Shown in pieces: positions 24,459 through 31,773 of a stretch of 64,000 nucleotides of DNA. A program made the position numbers and the translations under genes. The notes below the pieces were generated by a model, which had not been told where the DNA came from, made no database searches, and worked only from the letters and a program-made list of their open reading frames with translations. The stretch's first letter is position 1; every line of letters starts with the position of its first letter. Origin of the DNA: Acidithiobacillus ferrianus (GTDB lineage: Bacteria > Pseudomonadota > Gammaproteobacteria > Acidithiobacillales > Acidithiobacillaceae). The stretch spans positions 62,001 through 126,000 of the forward strand of contig NZ_WNJL01000022.1 of the NCBI RefSeq assembly GCF_010378095.1, read 5' to 3'.

Positions 24459-24548
24459 GGAAGGAGGACCCCGCGGTGCGGTAGGGGGAGGGGGGAACGG
24501 AACCGCGCGGGTGCCGGAGCGCGCCATCCACGTCGCCGGCGGCCGCGC

Positions 24549-24761
24549 TCAGGCGTACCGCGCCGCGGCGGCCCTGGGGGGCGCGTGGTGCGGGGAGTGC
24601 GGCCGCCGGGTTTCGTACAGCGCCAGCAACTCGCTGCGCACCACGTTGAGCTCCATCTCGATGGTCCCGATGCAGGCGCCCCGGCTGTCGCGTTCCCGTA
24701 GCAGGGCGTGGCGATGGTGCTGGAGCTGCTGGATACGGGTCTGAGGGTCGTATTCATTCAT
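24549..24761 (-). CDS. Small coiled-coil-like protein
   Basis: A 70-residue protein of unknown function starting at ATG 24761 with AAGGAG upstream. It is helical and charged (RIQQLQHHRHALLRERDS, then GTIEMELNVVRSELLALYE), probably a short coiled coil, ending in a His/Pro/Ala tail. It lies between pilA and the diguanylate cyclase on the same strand. No family is recognised. The leader contains an ACCGTG/CACGGT stem-loop at about 24825-24850, which may be regulatory. Confidence 0.6.
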   Translation of the reverse strand: MNEYDPQTRIQQLQHHRHALLRERDSRGACIGTIEMELNVVRSELLALYETRRPHSPHHAPPRAAAARYA

Positions 24762-24990
24762 GAGGCTTCTCCTTGAGGACGAGAGTGGACGTTGATCCGG
24801 GCGCCGCTGGAAAACTCGCAAGCTCCCCCGATACCGTGTCATTCGGCACGGTCTTTCGTGTTGGGTTGCTGCGGAGATCACATCTGCGGCGTGGTTATTT
24901 TTTGGGTGTGGTGACGCATGGACATATTTTCGGGGTGCGGGTCATCCTGAACATAGGTCGATAAATCATCGTGTGCATGGTGCCGGGAGC

Positions 24991-25022
24991 CGGTTGCACG
25001 GCCTGTGACGGCCGGGCAACCG
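24991..25022 (-). terminator. Hairpin downstream of pilA
   Basis: CGGTTGC and GCAACCG form a 7-base stem, with GGCC/GGCC continuing it inside, 10 bases after the pilA stop. There is no T-run on the minus strand, so it may stabilise the pilin mRNA or give partial attenuation rather than full termination. Confidence 0.5.
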
Positions 25023-25031
25023 TGGTCTGTA

Positions 25032-25532
25032 TTACTGGTACGTTACGGCGCCATTGGCGCTGATGCTTGCGGTGACAGACGTGGCGGTTGTTCCCGATGC
25101 TGTCGAAATGTTTTGCGCCGTTAATGCGTTATTTATCGCGGTTTGCAGCTTCGTACCGCACTTAGAGTAATCTGCAACAACGGCGATATTCCCAGAGTTA
25201 GGGCCGACGGCAATAACTCCAGATATAGCATTTGCTGTGGCTGTATTGGCTCCTATCGCACCGCCAAATTGTGCGCACCCTCCGGTCTGTGCGGGCCAGA
25301 ACACGCTAGTAGTCTGCCCTGCGGCGGCGGCGGCTTGTGCCGCTGTTCCCTGGGTAACCATCTGGTGAAAGTCCTGGGTGACTGTCGTCGCTTTCGAGGT
25401 CACGACATACTGCTCATACTGCGGGATGGCGATGGCCGCCAGGATGCCGATGATGGCGATGACGATCATCAGCTCGATAAGGGTGAAACCGGCTTCGGCG
25501 CTGGCCTGCGCCTTCTCTGCGAATGTGCTCAT
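25032..25532 (-). CDS. pilA: Major type IV pilin PilA
   Basis: A 166-residue type IVa pilin. After a short leader MSTFAEKAQASAEAG the mature protein begins FTLIELMIVIAIIGILAAIA, the canonical assembly helix with Glu5. Two Cys (in GGCAQFGG and YSKCGTK) define a probable disulfide loop. The ATG at 25532 is preceded by GGGAG. A sigma-54-type promoter lies 82 bases upstream, as for pilA in many Gammaproteobacteria, where PilR activates it. The codon composition is less GC-rich than in its neighbours, in keeping with an abundant and variable surface protein. Confidence 0.93.
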   Translation of the reverse strand: MSTFAEKAQASAEAGFTLIELMIVIAIIGILAAIAIPQYEQYVVTSKATTVTQDFHQMVTQGTAAQAAAAAGQTTSVFWPAQTGGCAQFGGAIGANTATANAISGVIAVGPNSGNIAVVADYSKCGTKLQTAINNALTAQNISTASGTTATSVTASISANGAVTYQ

Positions 25533-25613
25533 GAGTAAATCTCCCAAAAGTTAAGGTTGCCCTTGACAGGCGGATACCACCCTGAGCCCGACGGCTGAGG
25601 TTGAACACCCATT

Positions 25614-25629
25614 AGCAAACCTTATGCCA
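25614..25629 (-). promoter_or_regulatory. Sigma-54 (RpoN) promoter of pilA
   Basis: On the minus strand the sequence is TGGCATAAGGTTTGCT, that is TGGCA, spacer, TTGCT, matching the sigma-54 -24/-12 consensus with GG and GC 12 bases apart. It leads into pilA with a predicted leader of about 70 bases. PilR-type activation is known for such genes; no activator gene is in the window. Confidence 0.75.
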
Positions 25630-25970
25630 GGTTAGGCCGGACCGGGGGGAGCAACGCCCAACTCCTGATAAAAACAGGATAAAATGGACCGTCTTCCGCG
25701 CCGGGACGGCGTCCGCGCCCGGCCGGCCGCGCCCTTGTCAGGGCAAGGCCGCGACAGGCCTGGACCCTGTCGCCAAAACGCCCCGCCATCTGCCGCCTGT
25801 CGCCTCCCGCGCCGGACGCGCCCGGCAATGACGCGAAAACTCCGCGACGGCCCGCGCCTTGTCGCCGGAATGCGCCGCCATCTCCGGGCCGTGTCGTCCG
25901 AATCCGGTGACACGGCGGGCGGGATCGTGTAGGATCGGGCGCAGCATGTTTCCGGCGGACAGGGGGAGGA
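25630..25970. other. GC-rich intergenic region with imperfect repeats
   Basis: No gene is supported between pilA's promoter and the Sel1/HTH gene. The region is very GC-rich and contains related blocks: a stretch around 25769-25805 and another around 25859-25898 share TCGCC, then CCGCCATCT and TGTCG with a period near 90 bases. Other TGTCG/CGACA pairs can fold into stems. It may be a decayed repeat array. Confidence 0.45.
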
Positions 25971-26462
25971 GTGAGCAACAGCCATTTTCTGATCAGCACG
26001 CAGACCGCCGCCCTCCTGACCGGCAAGAGCATGCGGACCATCCAGCGCTGGCGGGAGGACGGCAGCATCGAGAGCGCCGCCCCCGAGGGGGAGCAGCGCC
26101 GGGCGAGCGACACCAAGTTCCTGATCCACCTGCCCGGTCTGGCCGCCCACCTCTCCCTGGAACTCGACGCCGGGCTGATGGCGCAGGTGGTGGCCGCCGA
26201 TCGCGGCGACCCGGACGCCATCAACGCCGTCGCCCTCCGCTTTTTCGGCGCCGGGCACTACGAACAGGCGGCCAAATGGTTCGAATGCGCCGCCGTCAAG
26301 GGCCACGCCGACGCCATGGACTGGCTGGGGGTCTGCTACCTGCGCGGCCTCGGCGTCCCCCAGAGCCGCATACTGTGGCTCCGCTGGCTCGCCGACGCCG
26401 CCGCCCACGGCCATCGCCTCGCCGCCCAGAAGATCGCCGCCATCCAGCTCGCCGAGGGCTGA
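25971..26462 (+). CDS. HTH plus Sel1-repeat protein
   Basis: A 163-residue protein starting at GTG 25971 behind AGGGGGAGGA. Residues about 8-35 (TAALLTGKSMRTIQRWREDG) resemble a MerR/excisionase-type helix-turn-helix. Residues about 80-160 hold two Sel1-like repeats: YEQAAKWFECAAVKGHADA and MDWLGVCYLRGLGVPQS. The pairing suggests a DNA-binding adaptor whose repeat part takes a protein partner. It stands alone, facing away from pilA. Its GC-rich codon use resembles the core genome rather than the island beyond it. Confidence 0.7.
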   Translation: MSNSHFLISTQTAALLTGKSMRTIQRWREDGSIESAAPEGEQRRASDTKFLIHLPGLAAHLSLELDAGLMAQVVAADRGDPDAINAVALRFFGAGHYEQAAKWFECAAVKGHADAMDWLGVCYLRGLGVPQSRILWLRWLADAAAHGHRLAAQKIAAIQLAEG

Positions 26463-26627
26463 GGGCGCGCGCGCCACGCCGTGTCCTCTCTCCAGCGCGC
26501 AGACCGCGACCGGCGTATGCCGGGATGACCAGGATACGAAGGGCAATGGTCAGGGTACTACGGGTTCAGGATTTTTTTGCGGCGGCTCCAGGACGCGGAT
26601 CAAGGTAGTCGGGAAGTCGGTTCTCGC

Positions 26628-26861
26628 TCATACCGGCCGCGCTTCCTCAAGCACTTTGGCGCGGAACTTCAGCGGCAAATCTGCGGGGGTCAGCAGATCG
26701 ACGTGGACGCCAAGCAAAGACTCAAGTTCGCATTGTAAGCCACCTAGATCGAACAACGTTGCACCTGGCAGCGCATCAACCAGTAGATCGAGGTCGCTGC
26801 CGTCTTCATCGGTACCACGTATTGCTGAGCCAAACACACATGGTATTTTCATCTTTTCCAC
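26628..26861 (-). CDS. MNT-type minimal nucleotidyltransferase
   Basis: A 77-residue protein related to the MNT antitoxins of HEPN/MNT modules. The nucleotidyltransferase signature GSAIRGTDEDGSDLDLLVD is clear (G-S, then D-x-D). The C-terminal part LGVHVDLLTPADLPLKF fits the family. The usual N-terminal 15-20 residues are short or absent; the GTG start at 26861 is preceded by GGAGG. No HEPN partner is next to it, so it is an orphan or a remnant of a module. Confidence 0.7.
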   Translation of the reverse strand: MEKMKIPCVFGSAIRGTDEDGSDLDLLVDALPGATLFDLGGLQCELESLLGVHVDLLTPADLPLKFRAKVLEEARPV

Positions 26862-26981
26862 ATCCTCCGGCCCCTCCAGTGATCCGTGTACAATCGGCTA
26901 GGCCAATCAGTCTCGATGACTGGTAACGCTGCAGAGCGTTCCTTCGCGAGTCAGGCAACCAGAGCCCACGTATTCCGCTGG

Positions 26982-27019
26982 GATGGGGTGCGAAAGATCT
27001 GATGGGGTGCGAAAGATCT
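26982..27019. repeat. Two tandem perfect 19-base repeats
   Basis: GATGGGGTGCGAAAGATCT occurs twice in direct succession (26982-27000 and 27001-27019), 74 bases upstream of the Phd-like antitoxin. They may be repressor or activator sites, or the scar of a small duplication. No other copies were noticed in the window. Confidence 0.7.
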
Positions 27020-27060
27020 AATGTGCCTCAGCTTGATAGATCTCGACTTGTGTATTATAT

Positions 27061-27070
27061 TGTGTACACA
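27061..27070. promoter_or_regulatory. Palindrome upstream of the antitoxin gene
   Basis: TGTGTACACA is a perfect 10-base palindrome next to the AT-rich stretch GTGTATTATATTG, just upstream of the AAAGGAGG ribosome site. The location fits an autoregulatory antitoxin operator overlapping a promoter. Confidence 0.5.
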
Positions 27071-27092
27071 TCGTGGCAGAAAGGAGGCGCTC

Positions 27093-27353
27093 ATGAGCCT
27101 ACGTGTAGGAGTGCGAGAATTACGCGACAAATTGGCCGAATATCTCGAAGCCTCAATGCCCATTGAGGTGACACGACATGGGCAGACCATCGGCTTTTAC
27201 ATCCCGGTTCCTAAAAAACCCAGCCAATCAGAAAGAGATGCTTTGCTCGAAGCAGGACGGCGAATGCGTGAAGAAATGGAACACATGGGTATCACAGAGG
27301 ACGAACTGGTAGCGGGGTTCAAGGAATGGCGCAAAAAAGCTCATGCCGCGTAG
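27093..27353 (+). CDS. Phd/YefM-type antitoxin
   Basis: An 86-residue antitoxin starting at ATG 27093 behind AAAGGAGG. The N-terminus VGVRELRDKLAEYLEASMP, then IEVTRHGQTIGFYIP, matches the Phd/YefM fold that dimerises and binds the operator. The charged C-terminus (REEMEHMGITEDELVAGF) would wrap the toxin. It overlaps the downstream PIN gene by 11 bases. Upstream symmetric sites (27061-27070) and tandem repeats at 26982-27019 probably serve its autoregulation. Confidence 0.82.
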   Translation: MSLRVGVRELRDKLAEYLEASMPIEVTRHGQTIGFYIPVPKKPSQSERDALLEAGRRMREEMEHMGITEDELVAGFKEWRKKAHAA

Positions 27354-27769
27354 GCGGTTGGTTGTAGACGCCAACATCCTGATTCGTGCTGTCTTGGGGC
27401 TGCGAGTACGATTGCTCATCGCCGATGCATGTGACAGGGTCAGTTTCTATGTGGCCGAAGCAAATTATGACGAAGCCAAGCACTACTTAGCAGAATTGGC
27501 TCCCGCCCGGGGAATATCCGAAGTGGGTGTGGCGGGACGCGTTAGATACGCTTATGACGGCCATACAGTTGATTGGCCAGGAAACATTGTCGCCTGTAGA
27601 AATTGCCGCAAAAGCCAGAATTGCCCGGAGAGACGAACGGGATTGGCCGGCGGTAGCGGCGTCCCTGCTGCTGGATTGTCCGATCTGGACGGAGGATCGA
27701 GATTTCTTTGGTGCCGGTGTGGCAACCTGGACGACAGAAACCATATCTATATATCTTGATAGCTGCTGA
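27343..27769 (+). pseudogene. Frameshifted PIN-domain toxin
   Basis: The 5' half (MPRRRLVVDANILIRAVLG) carries the first catalytic Asp of a PIN toxin and a Glu in FYVAEANYDEAK. After about position 27525 the original frame becomes unrelated, while the next frame continues PIN sequence: WRDALDTLMTAIQL, RDERDWPAVAASLLLDC, then WTEDRDFFGAGVATW. The break fits a single extra base near a GGG run. The gene is thus broken unless this is a sequencing error. Its Phd antitoxin upstream is intact. Confidence 0.72.
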
Positions 27770-28047
27770 AGGCCGCTCTGCTTCCATTAGGTTCTGATCG
27801 GCGGTACCAGACTTATGTCTTGGCACCAGTCCCCATGGATTGGTACCCTTCGGTTGATCCCCGGAGCGAGGCGGGCAAGATTGTGTAAAGACTAAGGACA
27901 AGATCCTGACTTCCAGATTAATCGCCTGCCTCACCTTTGCCACCCGTTCGGACGGTATCCAAGGCCTGCCATAGGCAAGAGCCTGAACAGATAAGGATGA
28001 ACCGGCATGGTCCGCAGATCGCCGCTATCTTTTGCAAGGAGATTGCC
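27770..28047. other. Left non-coding region of the IS110-type element; possible bridge RNA
   Basis: No protein gene is supported. The region lies directly upstream of an IS110-family transposase, where IS110-group elements carry the non-coding RNA (bridge RNA) that selects target and donor. Short complementary segments are present, for example GCCT/AGGC around 27964-27975. I cannot fold it reliably or place the element's end. The RNA is an inference from family knowledge. Confidence 0.35.
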
Positions 28048-29015
28048 ATGACACATACCACCCTTTTCGTCGGCATCGATGTGGCCAAGGCCAAATTCGA
28101 TGTGGCGCTCTTGAACGCGGAAGGCAAGTATCACAGCAAGGTCTTTCCCAACACGCCGCCCGGATATCTGCAGCTTCTGGAGTGGCTGACCAAACACGAT
28201 GCCCTGGGAGCCCATCTCTGCATGGAAACCACAGGCGTCTACGGGCGTGACCTGGCCCATTTTCTGGTCCAGCAGCAACTCCTCGTCAGCGTGGTCAACC
28301 CGGCCCAGGTTCATGCCTTTGGCAGGACAGAGCTGAACCGCGCCAAAACCGACAAGGCCGATGCCCGGCTCATCGCCCGTTATTGCCAGATGCACCGGCC
28401 TGCACCCTGGGCACCCCCCGCAGAGGAGATTGCCACCCTACAAGCATTGGTGCAGCGGCTGGAGGATCTCTTGGGGCTCCAAACGATGGAAAACAGCCGA
28501 CTGGAAGCGGCTGCAGGGCCAGCGCGGGAGTCCGTGGAGGCTGTCCTGCATTTTGTTCAGAACAGATTGAGATGGTCCGTCTGCAGATCCATATCCACAT
28601 CGATCAACACCCCGATCTCAAAAGCCAAAAGGAGCGGCTATCCAGCATCCCGGGTATTGGTGACAACACCGCTGCCACCTTGCTGGCCTTCCTCAGCCCC
28701 CTGGAATGGTTCCACACTGTCAAGCAGGTGGTCGCCTATGCTGGCCTCAATCCCCGCATTCGCCAGTCTGGCCAATGGGCAGGAAAGAGCCCCATTGCCA
28801 AGACGGGAAATATTCTGCTGCGCAAAGCGCTCTATCTTCCAGCGGTGGTAGCCAAGCGGCACAATCCAGTTATTGCGGCCTTTTGCGATCGGCTATTGGC
28901 TAGAGGTAAACGACCCATGCAGGTGGTGATAGCGGCCATGCGTAGGCTCCTTCATCTGGCCTTCGGCGTGCTTAAATCTGAGCAACCATTCGACCCCAAC
29001 TTTGGGGTTGCATAG
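28048..29015 (+). mobile_element. IS110-family transposase, frameshifted
   Basis: A DEDD-type recombinase of the IS110 family split over two frames. From ATG 28048 the N-terminal RuvC-like part is intact: LFVGIDVAKAKFDVAL, HLCMETTGVYG and KTDKADARLIARY carry the D, E, D, D residues. Around 28555-28570 the frame breaks (VLHFVQ), and the next frame continues with IEMVRLQIHIHID. The C-terminal domain keeps IPGIGDNTAATLLAFL, YAGLNPRIRQSGQWAGKSPI with its Ser, and KTGNILLRKALY. A single base change would restore it. No inverted ends were recognised, as is usual for the IS110 subgroup. Confidence 0.85.
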
Positions 29016-29503
29016 CAGCCCTCAAGACGGTATCTGGAAGCGGTCATTCATTGGCTTCGATCAAATGACATCATCCGACCCCACCAAGCGGCCACCCAAT
29101 CCGGCAGAGCTCCAACGACAGGTTCCAGAGCCGAGCGGTAACTCAGTGCGTCTTCCCAAGGACAGGAGGCGACTAAAGCGGCCAGTGGTTTACTCCATCA
29201 AAAATGGTAGATTCTAAACACAGGTCGGTCATTTTCATTTCGTATGGGGTGTGTGCCCACTGTTGATAATGCTTACGATCCAGCCAATCAGGCTCAATAC
29301 TGGTGCGATTCAGTCGGTGTTGGCATATGCTAAAAATACGAGAATTTAAGCGGCACCCGGGGAAAATTAGTTGCGACGTTGAAAAGATATAATGGACATA
29401 ATACTGCCATTCAACGCTGACCTTTAATTCAGGGGATCAAGCTGCGTGCGCAGCGGGTGATTCGTGTGACACGAAATATTGTCGATCGGAAAGGAATCGT
29501 TCA
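29016..29503. other. Non-coding stretch between IS110 and the three-gene cassette
   Basis: No gene is supported. The first 200 bases probably belong to the right end of the IS110 element. From about 29220 the sequence is AT-richer; TATAAT at 29388-29393 may be the -10 of the cassette promoter, though no good -35 is seen. An AAGGAA ribosome site ends the region. Confidence 0.4.
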
Positions 29504-31156
29504 TTGCTAAACACAGATTTCTACGCGGGTGCCGTCATACGGCTGGCGACCCTGCAGAAGCAAAGAGATCAGGCGGGTCAGCTGCTTTTCGCCACCGTGT
29601 CCCTGCTCCCTCGCGGCAGACCTCTACCTCCTTCGATGGAGGGATTGCATCGATGCCCCGTCGGGAAAACCGGCGAAACTGTTTTCTTTCGCCGTGTGTT
29701 GTTAAGTGCGCAAGAAGCGGTTAAATGGTATCGCTCACTTGGCAGTGGTGATGATAGTTCCCCGACTCCCTCTCAAAGTCGGGAGTGCAATAGATACGAT
29801 GGGATCAAGATAGACGTTTCAGCGCTGATTGATGACCCAACCTGGCCGTACCTCGGCCTGCCGATAGGGGAGGGTTTGTTTGCACATCCTTCCGGACGCA
29901 GCCATCCGGCCCCCTTTATTGGCAATGCTCCCTCCCGCGTCCATCGCCGTTTCGGTAGCCAGGATGGCTTTGCCTTGATGCTGGCTGATGATAAAGCCGT
30001 GGCCTTTGTTGCAAGACGATTGCATATTGATCTGCGGCTTTATAGAGAATATCTGGGAAGCATTGTCCTGGTTGTGCCAGACCCTGTGCTCAAGCAGATT
30101 GATCACTTTATGATTCCTGCTTCTAACGATAGGGGCGAACGTATTTTTTATCATTTTGTCCCTCGTGCAGGTGAATCGCCTTCGGATCTAAAACTCACCA
30201 CCTTCGATAAGCAGAACCACTTGCTTACCGACTTTGCTACTCAAGATATTCCTAGCAATGGCATTCTGGATATAGACAAGGGTAACTGCATAGGAGAATA
30301 TGGCTATATTGTTTCTCACCCAAAACATGGCGTGCTAGCCTATAGTCCTCCACGCCCATTTCTCCGCCAAGTTGGTTTCAATGTTGAAATAGCCTCCCCT
30401 GAAACTAAAATAGTTAGAGTCCCAATCAATGAATCCGCCAATTCCCAATACATGGAATACCAAGCGGCCCGACAATCACTCCCTGCCACGAGAAGCCTCA
30501 TAGGCGATGCACTGCGTATACCCAATGTCAATGCCCGTGTCGCTATTGCGGCCTCTCTTCGCGAAAAGCTTGCAAGTTCCGAACAATATGGCCAGCGATG
30601 GTTCCCAGACGGCTCCCGTGAAGAGGCTATGCGCTTTATCCAAGGCGAACTAAGGCGAGCCAAATCCCGAGTTATGATTGCAGATCCTTACCTTGCTGGA
30701 TTGCAATTGGGGCAATTTCTGTATGCCGTCAATCCTGAAACAACACCTGTGACCTTGCTGACTTCCAGGTTAGCATTCAAATCAATAAAACAAAAATCTG
30801 TAAAAACGGCATGGTGGGAAATGATAATCGAGGGGCTGGGGTTCAAGTCGAAGCAACAAGTACCATCAAAGATAAAGGATTTCGATCAACGGCTCGCCCA
30901 AATGGAAAGAGATGCTAAGATTGCAGCCAAGGTATATGTGCTTCAGTCACCCATCCTGCACGACCGCTTCCTGGTAATAGACGATGCTGTCTGGTTCCTC
31001 GGAAACTCGCTGAACACTCTGGGTGACAAGGCATCTCTGCTCGTCAAGCTGCCCAACCCGGATGAGGTCATTGACCAGCTTGAAGGCATGCTGAAACAGG
31101 CAATGTCCTTCGATAACTATAAGAAGCGCCAAGACCTGAAGGGCACCTCGTTATGA
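29504..31156 (+). CDS. Large protein with C-terminal phospholipase-D-like half
   Basis: A 550-residue protein, first of a three-gene overlapping cassette. It begins at TTG 29504 (MLNTDFYAGAVIRLATLQ) with GGAAAGGAA upstream. Residues 1 to about 370 match no family I can name. Residues about 375-550 look like a PLD-like fold: REEAMRFIQGELRRAKSRVM, IADPYLAGLQLGQF, then LHDRFLVIDDAVWFLGNSLN. This is one H-x-R/K motif in which the usual Lys is Arg. No signal or membrane segment is seen. The next gene begins inside its stop codon (ATGA). A nuclease-type effector or sensor is a guess from the fold. VPA1262-type proteins are one family worth testing. Confidence 0.65.
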   Translation: MLNTDFYAGAVIRLATLQKQRDQAGQLLFATVSLLPRGRPLPPSMEGLHRCPVGKTGETVFFRRVLLSAQEAVKWYRSLGSGDDSSPTPSQSRECNRYDGIKIDVSALIDDPTWPYLGLPIGEGLFAHPSGRSHPAPFIGNAPSRVHRRFGSQDGFALMLADDKAVAFVARRLHIDLRLYREYLGSIVLVVPDPVLKQIDHFMIPASNDRGERIFYHFVPRAGESPSDLKLTTFDKQNHLLTDFATQDIPSNGILDIDKGNCIGEYGYIVSHPKHGVLAYSPPRPFLRQVGFNVEIASPETKIVRVPINESANSQYMEYQAARQSLPATRSLIGDALRIPNVNARVAIAASLREKLASSEQYGQRWFPDGSREEAMRFIQGELRRAKSRVMIADPYLAGLQLGQFLYAVNPETTPVTLLTSRLAFKSIKQKSVKTAWWEMIIEGLGFKSKQQVPSKIKDFDQRLAQMERDAKIAAKVYVLQSPILHDRFLVIDDAVWFLGNSLNTLGDKASLLVKLPNPDEVIDQLEGMLKQAMSFDNYKKRQDLKGTSL

Positions 31157-31773
31157 AGCCATTTGCACGTGACATTGTAATTGCCCCGAAGCCAGAACGC
31201 CCGTTCCCAGATAAAAAAATTCTTTGGGGAAGCCAAGATGGTGGGCAAAACCGGTTCCCGACAATCTTTGCTGCCTATGATCGGAAACATTCCGACAATC
31301 CTGTTCCCTTGAAAAAATTTGGCGAGGCAGTATCAGAAGCTCAGGAGCGGGTCTGGATTGTCGACGAATATCTGCTGAAATCCGACAGCGGAAACCCCGC
31401 AGAACGAATCGAACAAATTCTGACATGGCTGCCATTACGGCTTGCCGCAAGCGATATTCGACTGCTGACGAAACGCCACCAAGAAATTGGTGAAGATGAC
31501 CTGAATAAATTCCAGAAGTACGCGCAGGAAATCAATGACAGTGCAGCAAGGCGTGAGAAGGAATGCCGCATCGAGATCAGATTGCACCTCAAACAAGATT
31601 GCGATTTCATCCACGACCGATTCGCCATCATTGATGATGAACTCTGGAATTTTGGTGGAACGGTGGGTGGATTTCATTCCAGAGTCAGCGCCGCCAGCCG
31701 GGGCTGGCGAGCGGTAGATCATGGCGCCATCGATTTCTTTGAGGAAATCTGGAACAAGGGAGAAAGAAAATGA
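31153..31773 (+). CDS. Small protein with PLD-like motif
   Basis: A 206-residue protein, second of the cassette. It starts at ATG 31153 with a 4-base overlap. It contains AQERVWIVDEYLLKSD, DIRLLTKRHQEIGE and FIHDRFAIIDDELWNFGG, a second single H-x-R motif nearly parallel to the one in the preceding protein. Phospholipase-D-type enzymes need two such motifs, so this protein and the 550-residue one may form one joint active site. No signal peptide or membrane helix is visible. The family is not named with confidence. Confidence 0.65.
   Translation: MKPFARDIVIAPKPERPFPDKKILWGSQDGGQNRFPTIFAAYDRKHSDNPVPLKKFGEAVSEAQERVWIVDEYLLKSDSGNPAERIEQILTWLPLRLAASDIRLLTKRHQEIGEDDLNKFQKYAQEINDSAARREKECRIEIRLHLKQDCDFIHDRFAIIDDELWNFGGTVGGFHSRVSAASRGWRAVDHGAIDFFEEIWNKGERK

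Noticed and set aside
24762..25031. Possible c-di-GMP riboswitch upstream of the small gene near pilA
   Set aside because: No GEMM consensus elements were recognised; only simple stem-loops are seen.
27021..27092. Longer N-terminal reading of the Phd-type antitoxin
   Set aside because: It runs through the operator palindrome, while ATG 27093 has a strong AAAGGAGG.
28550..28572. Programmed frameshifting in the IS110 transposase
   Set aside because: IS110 transposases are normally a single frame and there is no slippery heptamer with a downstream structure that I recognise.
29002..29217. Short open frame downstream of the IS110 element
   Set aside because: It has no ribosome site or family match and lies in the presumed right end of the element.
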